Below, one piece after another: positions 21,061 through 26,296 of a stretch of 26,296 nt of DNA (positions are counted from its first letter, which is position 1; each line of letters starts with the position of its first letter). A program made the position numbers and the translations under genes. Location of the stretch: positions 1 to 26,296 of the IMG/VR virus record IMGVR_UViG_3300049216_000644, one strand, 5' to 3'. The stretch comes from a virus. Below the pieces are notes generated by a model, which did not search any database, was not told where the DNA came from, and saw only the letters and a list, made by a program, of their open reading frames with translations.

Positions 21061-22314
21061 ATGCGCAAATTCCTGCTGGCGGTGTGGTCCGCCTGTCTAA
21101 TCGCGACTGGCGTCCCGCCGTCAGCACACGCGGTCCCGGCGGCTGTGAGTGCGTCGGTCACGCCAACGCTCCAGCAGGCCGGCGTCTACAATCTGTCGGT
21201 CGCTAATACCCACCACCTGCGCATCGCGGTGGACAACGTCCAGAACGGGCAGGCCGCGCCTGGCCCGGTCCTGATCATCAGCGACAGCACCGCTCGCGGC
21301 GGCGGCGCGACCAGCATCCTCAACACCTGGCCGTTCCGGCTGGCGGCGCAGCTCACCGCCAAGGGCATCCCCGCCAGCGCGTCCGGCGTGTTCGGCGCGG
21401 GCAACTACGCCAGCGTGGCGGCCTATGCCGCCTTCGACACGCAATTCAGCGCCGGGACGGGTTGGACGCTCGGCCAGAACACAGCGGGCGGCTCATATTT
21501 CAAGTGGCCTGGCAGCCTCGCCGACACCGCCTGGAGCCTGACGCCGAAGAACCCGGACGGAACGTCGCTGGCGTACAATCAATGCGACCTCTGGTACATC
21601 TCCAACACCACCACCCAGACGGTGACGCTGGACCGAAGTGGCACGGCGCCCACCTCGGGCGGCACGACGCTGAACACCGCCGCGCCGCTCGGCTTCCACA
21701 AGGCCACCTTCGGCTGGAGCACGACGGCCACCGGCACCTTCAATGTCACTCCGAACTCGTCGGGATCGGCGTCGCTTTTCATCGTTGGCGCTTATTGCCG
21801 GAACACCGCCAGCCCGACGCTGGAAATCATCAACATGGCGTGGGCCGGGTCCAACTCGACGGACTGGGTCAACACGGCGTATTCGCCCAACTACGATGTC
21901 CAGACCATCATCAAGTCCCTGTCGCCAGTGGTCGGCATCGTCGCCCACAGCGTGAACGACTGGAACCCCGGCACGACCGCTGGCGGTTCGACGGCTCCGA
22001 CCGCGCTCTCCGCCTATTCGTCGAACATTTCGACCCTGGTGGCCGACGTGCAGCTCACCGGCGACGCGATCCTGGGGGAAGGCCCGCAGAGCAACCCAGC
22101 CAACTACGCCTCGATCGCCAGCCAGCAGACCTACGGCGCAACGCTGCGGAGCCTCTCGTCGAGCCTGAACATCCCCTACGTCGATCCGCAGGTGACCTTC
22201 GGTAGCTTCGCTCAAGCCAGCGCCGACGGCCTGACCGCCGATGACCGCCATGAGAATAACGCCGGCGCCAGCCAGTTCGCACGCGCCTACGCGCTGATCT
22301 TCAATACCTTCTGA
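21061..22314 (+). CDS. Secreted SGNH/GDSL hydrolase, probable acetylesterase or transferase
   Basis: A 417-residue protein with signal peptide (MRKFLLAVWSACLIATGVPP, cleavage near AHA-VP). SGNH motifs are present: block I IISDSTARGG with nucleophile Ser76, block III HSVNDW with Asn299, and block V DDRH with Asp394 and His397. Block I has S-D-S-T instead of G-D-S. An inserted beta region lies at about 150-260. The family removes or transfers acetyl groups on polysaccharides. The start chosen is ATG 21061 (GAGG at 21052-21055); ATG 21049, overlapping the upstream stop, would add four residues. It sits next to an acyltransferase-3 gene, so the two may form one O-acetylation module. A tail-associated esterase is the alternative. 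Confidence 0.8.
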   Translation: MRKFLLAVWSACLIATGVPPSAHAVPAAVSASVTPTLQQAGVYNLSVANTHHLRIAVDNVQNGQAAPGPVLIISDSTARGGGATSILNTWPFRLAAQLTAKGIPASASGVFGAGNYASVAAYAAFDTQFSAGTGWTLGQNTAGGSYFKWPGSLADTAWSLTPKNPDGTSLAYNQCDLWYISNTTTQTVTLDRSGTAPTSGGTTLNTAAPLGFHKATFGWSTTATGTFNVTPNSSGSASLFIVGAYCRNTASPTLEIINMAWAGSNSTDWVNTAYSPNYDVQTIIKSLSPVVGIVAHSVNDWNPGTTAGGSTAPTALSAYSSNISTLVADVQLTGDAILGEGPQSNPANYASIASQQTYGATLRSLSSSLNIPYVDPQVTFGSFAQASADGLTADDRHENNAGASQFARAYALIFNTF

Positions 22315-22343
22315 AGACAAGTGCAATTGGCACCTGAGCGCAC

Positions 22344-22368
22344 CCCGGAATATGCAGCCATATTCGGG
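22344..22368 (+). terminator. Hairpin after the SGNH gene
   Basis: CCCGGAATATG and CATATTCGGG form a stem with one bulged G and a CAGC loop. A second hairpin, CTGCCC/GGGCAG, lies at 22422-22439. Neither has a U-tract. They occupy the 170-bp gap before the acyltransferase gene and could limit read-through. Confidence 0.3.
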
Positions 22369-22484
22369 TAGCTCCAGGCGCAGGCAGTATCACGCCCTGA
22401 CCGCTCGACACCAACTTAACACTGCCCTCCGGCGGGCAGGGCGGCTAAACGCGGCGCTTGAGCCTCAAATAAGGACTGTCCGCC

Positions 22485-23633
22485 GTGGATTTGCCCCGCC
22501 GGGAAAAATTGCATTATTTGGAGCTGGTTAGAGGTCTGAGCGCCCTTGCGGTCTGTGGCTTTCATGTTCGTCACTATATGTTCGGAGATTGGGCGGCCCA
22601 TCACGGTTCAAATATACTCTGGCGAGCATTTTTCCTGCTGACAAGTTTCGGCCATCAGGCCGTAATCGTCTTTTTCCTGTTGAGCGGGTTAGTGATCTAT
22701 AAATCGGTGAGCGACGAGCGTGCGTCAAGTTATGCTATTGATTGGGTGGCCTATGCCTGGAGGCGTTTTAGCCGCCTGTGGATCGTTCTAATTCCTGCAC
22801 TAATATTGACTGCCACATGGGACTTCATTGGTCACAACTGGTTCGATTCAGATTTTTATAGTGGATCAGTCGGTCCCATATCGGTAGCACCCTATTATAG
22901 GACTGAAATCGCAGGTTATTCTATTTTGGCTTTCCTCGGCAATATCCTCTTTCTGCAAACTATCATTGTGCCGACGTTCGGAACAAACGGGCCGCTTTGG
23001 AGCCTGGCGAACGAGGCGTTCTACTATGCCCTATTCCCATTCCTGACCCTGCTAGCCGGCGTCAGAAAAACGCGGACGCCAATCGTCGTCGCTTCCGTTG
23101 TGGTCGTTGTCGCCGCATTGGTAGTCTGCCCGCCGTCCATCAGCCTTTACGGGATCATCTGGCTGTTTGGCGCGCTCGCATTTCACCTCGGCCTCAGGGT
23201 GAGCTGGCACCCGGTTGTTCGGCGCGTTTTTCTCGGAGCAGCACTCGCGGTTTTCGCGATGACCCTGGTGGCGGAGAAGGTCGCGAACTTCGAGGGTGTG
23301 ACGGCAGATTTCATCCTTGGAGCGGCTTTCTTCCCCGTGCTCCTGCCGCTAGTCACGATGTACCCGAAATCGAACGTCCTGCTGGAACTGGGCGCGAAGC
23401 TCTCCAAATTCTCGTTCACGCTCTACGTCGTGCACCTGCCGTTCTTTGGTCTCTTATGGTCGGTCGCCCTGCGCGGCGCGCGCCTTCCGCTGAACCTATT
23501 CGGGATCACCGCCTACACAGTCGTCGTGGCTGTCGTGCTGGCTTACGCCTACGGCGTCTACCTCCTCTTTGAGAAGCATACCGGCGGGCTGCAGCGCCTT
23601 GTGATGAGGCGAATCTCAAAGCCCAAACTCTAA
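22485..23633 (+). CDS. Acyltransferase-3 family membrane O-acetyltransferase
   Basis: A 382-residue integral membrane protein with about ten hydrophobic helices. Family features are ELVRGLSALAVCGFHVRHYM (about 13-32, with the conserved His pair), HQAVIVFFLLSGLVIYKS (about 57-74), AWRRFSRLWIVLIPALIL (about 91-108), GPLWSLANEAFYYALFPF (about 169-186) and FSFTLYVVHLPFF near residue 310. AT3 proteins move acetyl groups across the membrane to O-antigen, capsule or peptidoglycan. It has no fused SGNH domain. GTG 22485 is supported by AAGGA at 22471-22475. The gene is visibly AT-richer than its neighbours, a sign of transfer. Surface O-acetylation and serotype conversion of the lysogen are the likely role. 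Confidence 0.88.
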   Translation: MDLPRREKLHYLELVRGLSALAVCGFHVRHYMFGDWAAHHGSNILWRAFFLLTSFGHQAVIVFFLLSGLVIYKSVSDERASSYAIDWVAYAWRRFSRLWIVLIPALILTATWDFIGHNWFDSDFYSGSVGPISVAPYYRTEIAGYSILAFLGNILFLQTIIVPTFGTNGPLWSLANEAFYYALFPFLTLLAGVRKTRTPIVVASVVVVVAALVVCPPSISLYGIIWLFGALAFHLGLRVSWHPVVRRVFLGAALAVFAMTLVAEKVANFEGVTADFILGAAFFPVLLPLVTMYPKSNVLLELGAKLSKFSFTLYVVHLPFFGLLWSVALRGARLPLNLFGITAYTVVVAVVLAYAYGVYLLFEKHTGGLQRLVMRRISKPKL

Positions 23634-23716
23634 CCGAACGGCCGCAAAAAATTGCCCAAAGCTGGGAGGCAAGCCGATCCAGTACCGGCCCTCCCTCAAA
23701 CGCCACGGAGACCGCC

Positions 23717-24055
23717 ATGCCCCCCAGATCCGCCCCGCGCGGGCCGCGCCCGAAGGGCGATGACGCCTGCGCTCGCGCCTTGTTGCGTATCGAGAAGCGC
23801 CTGGCCGAGATGAAGGGCGGGCACGATCTGTTGGCGCAGCGGATCGGCGAGCCCAGCGACGACGGGTTGGGCGGCACCGGCCTGGTGGGCGAGGTCGCGG
23901 CGTTGAAGAAGGAGGTCGGCGGCCTGCTCAGCCTCAAGAGCAAGGCCGTCGGCCTGCTGGCGGGCGTGGCGGCGGCGACGGTGATCTTGGCGCTGGGGCT
24001 GAAGGGCGCGGTGACCGCGGCGGTGGCCGGGGTCGGCGGGCTGTTCGGGGGGTAG
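23717..24055 (+). CDS. Coiled-coil protein with C-terminal membrane helix, holin-associated
   Basis: A 112-residue protein. A basic N-terminus (PPRSAPRGPRPKGDD) is followed by a helical/coiled region (about 18-72: ALLRIEKRLAEMK, LVGEVAALKKEVGGLLSLKS) and one hydrophobic segment (about 77-110: AVGLLAGVAAATVILALGLK). This topology resembles XhlA/DUF1515-type phage membrane proteins found beside endolysins. GGAG lies 6 bases before the ATG. It opens the lysis cassette. It may be a holin, an antiholin or a membrane anchor. The two-helix protein at 24793 is the stronger holin candidate. Confidence 0.65.
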   Translation: MPPRSAPRGPRPKGDDACARALLRIEKRLAEMKGGHDLLAQRIGEPSDDGLGGTGLVGEVAALKKEVGGLLSLKSKAVGLLAGVAAATVILALGLKGAVTAAVAGVGGLFGG

Positions 24056-24112
24056 GCGACGGCCGTCCGGAGGGGGCGCGACACCGCCGCCCCATCAAAC
24101 CTGTGAGGTCCG

Positions 24113-24562
24113 ATGACCACACCCGATCTCATCGCCGATCTGCGGCGCGATGAGGGATTGCGGCTGGCCGCCTATCCCGATCCGCTGACCGGCGCCGCGC
24201 CCTGGACCATCGGCTATGGCCACACCGGGGCGGAGGTGCGCGCCGGGCTGGCGTGGACCGAGGGCCAGGCCGAGGCGGCGCTGGCGGACGATGTGGCTGG
24301 GGTTCTGCGCGCGCTGGACCGGCGGCTGCCCTGGTGGCGGCGGCTGGACGATGCGCGGCAGGACGTGCTGGCGAACATGGCCTTCAACATGGGCGTCGCC
24401 GCCCTGGAGGGCTTCGCCCACACCCTGACCTTCATCCACAACGGCGACTGGGCGCGGGCGGCCGAGGCGATGCTGGACAGCGCCTGGGCGCGCCAGGTGG
24501 GCGCCCGCGCGCGCCGGCTGGCCGAGCAGATGCGCACGGGCGCGCGGCCTCCCTCCCCTTGA
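24113..24562 (+). CDS. Endolysin, T4-type lysozyme (GH24)
   Basis: A 149-residue muramidase that cleaves the glycan backbone of peptidoglycan. The catalytic triad is visible: Glu14 in RRDEGLRL, Asp23 in YPDPLTG, and Thr32 in WTIGYGHT. The helical second lobe contains DVLANMAFNMGVAALEGFAH. No signal or SAR segment is present, so a holin must release it. GAGG lies 5 bases before the ATG. The last residues (RPPSP) and the stop codon are encoded by a 67-bp repeat that begins at 24544, so the native C-terminus may have been replaced. Confidence 0.92.
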   Translation: MTTPDLIADLRRDEGLRLAAYPDPLTGAAPWTIGYGHTGAEVRAGLAWTEGQAEAALADDVAGVLRALDRRLPWWRRLDDARQDVLANMAFNMGVAALEGFAHTLTFIHNGDWARAAEAMLDSAWARQVGARARRLAEQMRTGARPPSP

Positions 24563-24677
24563 TGGGGAGGGATGTCGTCGCGAAGCGGCGACAGGGTGGG
24601 GAAGTCTGAGGCGGCCTCCCTCCCCTTGATGGGGAGGGATGTCGTCGCGAAGCGGCGACAGGGTAGGGAAGTCTGAG
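24544..24677. repeat. Two tandem 67-bp repeat copies
   Basis: Copies at 24544-24610 and 24611-24677 differ at one visible base (GGGTGGGG versus GGGTAGGG). Each has hairpins CCCTCCCC/GGGGAGGG and GTCG/CGAC around a CGCGAAGCG core. The first copy includes the endolysin stop codon. Confidence 0.85.
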
Positions 24678-24723
24678 GACACCCACCGCCTTCCCGAGAG
24701 CATCGTGGCTGTGTCGGACAGCC

Positions 24724-24775
24724 CCACCCTGTCGCTGCTCCGCAGCGACTGTCCCTCCCCATGAAGGGGAGGGAG
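24724..24775. repeat. Third, inverted copy of the 67-bp repeat
   Basis: The reverse complement of 24724-24775 reads like the repeat unit above (TCCCTCCCCTT, then GGGGAGGGA, then GCGACAGGGTGGGG), with changes in the loop. Together with the tandem pair it can fold into a large inverted structure between endolysin and holin. No gene lies in 24563-24792. Confidence 0.75.
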
Positions 24776-24792
24776 GACTCGGAGACATCCCG

Positions 24793-24951
24793 ATGAAGAT
24801 CGACAATTCCTGGCTGCAGGCCGGGGTGCTGGCGGTGATCGGCGCCGTGGCGTTGACGGCGGCGGCGGAAGCCAACTGGAGCGTGGTGGGCGTGGCCCTG
24901 GCCGGGCTGTTCGCCGCGCTGAACGTGCATCCCAAGCCGCCGGGCGCCTGA
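24793..24951 (+). CDS. Small two-helix holin
   Basis: A 52-residue protein: MKIDNSWLQAGVLAVIG, AVALTAAAEANWSVV, then GVALAGLFAALNVHPKP. Two hydrophobic helices (about 8-26 and 30-45) are joined by a short turn, with a short charged start and a Pro/Lys tail. Size, topology and position after the endolysin fit a class II-type holin, which permeabilises the inner membrane so the signal-less endolysin can act. GGAG at 24781-24784 lies 8 bases before the ATG. The upstream gap is filled by repeat copies. Function is inferred from topology and context. Confidence 0.7.
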   Translation: MKIDNSWLQAGVLAVIGAVALTAAAEANWSVVGVALAGLFAALNVHPKPPGA

Positions 24952-24967
24952 GCGGCCCGGGCGTTTT
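24938..24967 (+). terminator. Possible intrinsic terminator after the holin
   Basis: CGCCGGGC (24938-24945) pairs with GCCCGGGCG (24955-24963) with one bulged G, followed directly by TTTT (24964-24967). The stem includes the holin stop codon. The short U-tract makes it weak or partial, since the rest of the lysis cassette lies downstream. Confidence 0.35.
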
Positions 24968-25000
24968 CCCATCCATTTCAAACCGCTGAAGGAGACTTCC

Positions 25001-25432
25001 ATGTCCGCAGCCAATCCCTTCGCCGTGGTCGTCGCCGACGTCCAGGGCGCCATCGCCCGCATCCTCGCCGGGCTGAAATGGTTCGCCGCCGAGGCCGGCC
25101 AGGCCGTGGCCTGGGTGGACCGCGACATCCCCGGCGCCCAGCAGACCCTGGCCGAGCTGTTCCAGGCCGCCGACGCCGCCGCCGAGACCCTGGCCGGCCA
25201 CGCCGCCGACGGCCTGGGCGACCTGGTCTCGCAGGAGGTGGACGCCGCCGGCACGGCGATCCTCAACCTGATCTCCCGCTCGGGCCTGGACCTCACCGCG
25301 CGCGCCGCGCTGAGCGCCGCGGACGTCGCCACCGTGAGCGCCGCCCACAGCATCGCCCAGAGCGCGCTCAGCGTCGCCCTGGCGCGGGCGCTGGGGGCGG
25401 CGGCGAGCGTGAAGCCGGCCGCGGCGCCCTGA
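25001..25432 (+). CDS. Ala-rich helical protein of unknown function in lysis cassette
   Basis: A 143-residue protein composed mainly of amphipathic Ala-rich helices (VVVADVQGAIARILAGLKWF, AAETLAGHAADGLGDLVSQE, then DVATVSAAHSIAQSALSVAL). It has no signal peptide, membrane helix or catalytic motif. GAAGGAG precedes the ATG. Its stop overlaps the start of the spanin gene (TGATG), so the two are translationally coupled. I do not recognise the family. A lysis-timing or virion role cannot be told apart from sequence. Confidence 0.65.
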   Translation: MSAANPFAVVVADVQGAIARILAGLKWFAAEAGQAVAWVDRDIPGAQQTLAELFQAADAAAETLAGHAADGLGDLVSQEVDAAGTAILNLISRSGLDLTARAALSAADVATVSAAHSIAQSALSVALARALGAAASVKPAAAP

Positions 25433-26019
25433 TGATCGGCCTCGTCTTGCGCAACCTGGTCGCGGTGGCGGGCGCCCTGTGGCTGGGGATCGCCGGCGCG
25501 GCGGGCGCCCTGTGGTGGGACCGCCGGCCGCCGGCGACGCCGAGCTTCAGCCTGCCGGTGCTGGGCTTCCACCTGCGCTGGACCGCGCCGGACAGCCTCG
25601 CGGCCCAGCTTTCATCCCTGCGCCTGGCCGAAGCCGCCGCCGCGCGCCGGGCCCTGGCCGTGCAGGCCGAACAGGGCCGCATCGGCGCCCGGCTCGCCGC
25701 CATCGACGTGGTGGCGCGGGCGCGGATCCGGCAGCGCACCCAAACCCTGATCGAGGAGATTCCACATGTCGTCCCCCCCGCCGTCGATCGCGCTTTTCCT
25801 CTGTCTGTGGGGCTTGTGCGCCTGCACGACGCCGCCGCGCTCGGCCTTGACCTGTCCGCCGTTCCCGACCCCGCCGGCCGCCCTGATGACGCCGCCGCGT
25901 CCCTTGCGCCCGGCGATCTCGCGGCCGTCGTCGCCGACAACTACGGCGCCTGCCTGGCCGATCAGCGGCGGCTGAGCGACCTGCAGGACTGGGTGCGCGA
26001 GGTGGCGGCGGCGCGGTGA
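25432..26019 (+). CDS. Rz-like inner-membrane spanin
   Basis: A 195-residue protein with an N-terminal membrane anchor (about 1-28: VLRNLVAVAGALWLGIAGAA) and no cleavage site. A helical/coiled periplasmic region follows (about 55-105: AAQLSSLRLAEAAAARRALA, QGRIGARLAAIDVVARARIR). The segment TLIEEIPHVVPPAVDRAFPL, then VGLVRLHDAAALG, is seen in many Caulobacter-phage spanin-like proteins. It ends with DNYGACLADQRRLSDLQDWV. Rz-type spanins link inner and outer membranes and destroy the outer membrane at the end of lysis. The Rz1 partner is encoded inside this gene in another frame. Confidence 0.7.
   Translation: MIGLVLRNLVAVAGALWLGIAGAAGALWWDRRPPATPSFSLPVLGFHLRWTAPDSLAAQLSSLRLAEAAAARRALAVQAEQGRIGARLAAIDVVARARIRQRTQTLIEEIPHVVPPAVDRAFPLSVGLVRLHDAAALGLDLSAVPDPAGRPDDAAASLAPGDLAAVVADNYGACLADQRRLSDLQDWVREVAAAR
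25766..25975 (+). CDS. Embedded Rz1-like outer-membrane lipoprotein spanin
   Basis: A 69-residue ORF lying wholly within the Rz-like gene in a different frame. It starts MSSPPPSIALFLCLWGLCAC and carries a lipoprotein-type signal (L-C-A-C, with the last Cys, residue 20, as lipidation site). The mature part is short and very proline-rich (TTPPRSALTCPPFPTPPAAL), like lambda Rz1. GAGGAG at 25754-25759 lies 6 bases before the ATG, a strong ribosome site that the Rz-like frame does not need. A fully embedded Rz1 is a known lambda-type arrangement. Position -2 of the lipobox is Cys, which is unusual. Confidence 0.65.
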   Translation: MSSPPPSIALFLCLWGLCACTTPPRSALTCPPFPTPPAALMTPPRPLRPAISRPSSPTTTAPAWPISGG

Positions 26020-26026
26020 GTGAGCT

Positions 26027-26296
26027 TCATGACGCCGGCGGCGTCGCCGGGGCCGAGGAGGCCCCGGTGGCCGGCTGCGGCTTGTGATGGGCGCTCCAGG
26101 CGGCCTTGCACTGGTCGGAGACCTCGTCGGCGTGCTTCTTCATGCAGCCGATGATGCTGAAGCCGTGGCTGTCCGGACAGAACTTGATCATGTCGTCGTG
26201 ACAGGCCTGGCGGACGCCGCCGGGGTCGGCGAAGGCGGCGCCGGCGGCCAGCAGGGCGGCGGCGGCGACGAGCGAGCGGGCGAAGGTGTTGGTCAT
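26027..26296 (-). CDS. Cys-rich periplasmic protein, possibly host
   Basis: An 89-residue protein with a signal peptide (MTNTFARSLVAAAALLAAGA, cleavage near AFA-DP). The mature core VRQACHDDMIKFCPDSHGFS, then GCMKKHADEVSDQCKAAW, has four Cys in the pattern of the Cys-rich GLG1/FGFR-type repeat common in small alphaproteobacterial periplasmic proteins. It ends in an Ala/Pro/Ser tail. It converges on the spanin gene with only 7 bp between the stops. The ATG is at the very edge of the window, so its promoter is not visible. It could be the first host gene or a phage cargo gene. Confidence 0.75.
   Translation of the reverse strand: MTNTFARSLVAAAALLAAGAAFADPGGVRQACHDDMIKFCPDSHGFSIIGCMKKHADEVSDQCKAAWSAHHKPQPATGASSAPATPPAS

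Noticed and set aside
690-23633. Integrase, excisionase or replication gene within the window
   Set aside because: No tyrosine or serine recombinase motif, primase or helicase is seen in any frame. These must lie outside the window if present.
24544-24775. CRISPR-like array
   Set aside because: There are only three units, two directly abutting and one inverted. They have no unique spacers and no cas genes nearby.

Overview
The window is most of the late half of a siphovirus-type prophage, or a close relative of the gene-transfer-agent (GTA) lineage, in a GC-rich alphaproteobacterium. A member of Caulobacterales (Caulobacter, Phenylobacterium or Brevundimonas type) is the best guess. The reasons are a GcrA-family cell-cycle regulator, GTA-like tail genes (DUF2460, DUF2163, NlpC/P60, long tail-tip protein), very high GC with G/C third positions, and scattered palindromic repeats of the kind seen in those genomes. 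No integrase, replication gene or attachment site is visible, so only part of the element is present. Taxonomy and family names are read from sequence by eye and are not database results.

Layout. 1-594 (minus): a repressor with two helix-turn-helix domains. 595-689: divergent control region with repeated GTTACCAT boxes and a rightward promoter that probably starts transcription at the next ATG. 690-2231: an early or middle regulatory operon (GcrA-like protein, a 67-residue protein, a DUF6456-like HTH protein). 2228-2256: a possible promoter containing a GANTC methylation site. 2372-3781: large terminase. 3782-6064: an AT-richer cargo island splitting terminase from portal, with a three-helix membrane protein, a decayed IS1595-type transposase and an overlapping gene pair whose second member looks like DUF6414. 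6065-13415: portal, prohead protease, major capsid protein, head-tail connectors, tail terminator, tail tube and a tail-assembly chaperone with a probable -1 frameshift. 13415-20649: tape measure, DUF2460, DUF2163, NlpC/P60 peptidase, a small zinc-knuckle-like ORF and a 1088-residue tail-tip protein. 20675-23633: three exported or membrane proteins (small secreted protein, SGNH hydrolase, acyltransferase-3), probably surface modification or lysogenic conversion. 23717-26019: lysis cassette (coiled-coil membrane protein, T4-type endolysin, two-helix holin, unknown protein, Rz-type spanin with an embedded Rz1-type lipoprotein). 26027-26296 (minus): a Cys-rich periplasmic protein, possibly host.

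How it may work together (inference). The repressor holds down the rightward operon. Once released, the GcrA-like and DUF6456-like proteins could switch on and carry transcription through the roughly 23-kb late operon, which contains several strong GC-rich hairpin repeats. Structural genes are tightly packed, with many ATGA/TGATG overlaps. The operon has been invaded by at least four kinds of palindromic repeat, one of them inside the NlpC/P60 reading frame, which suggests long residence in the host genome.
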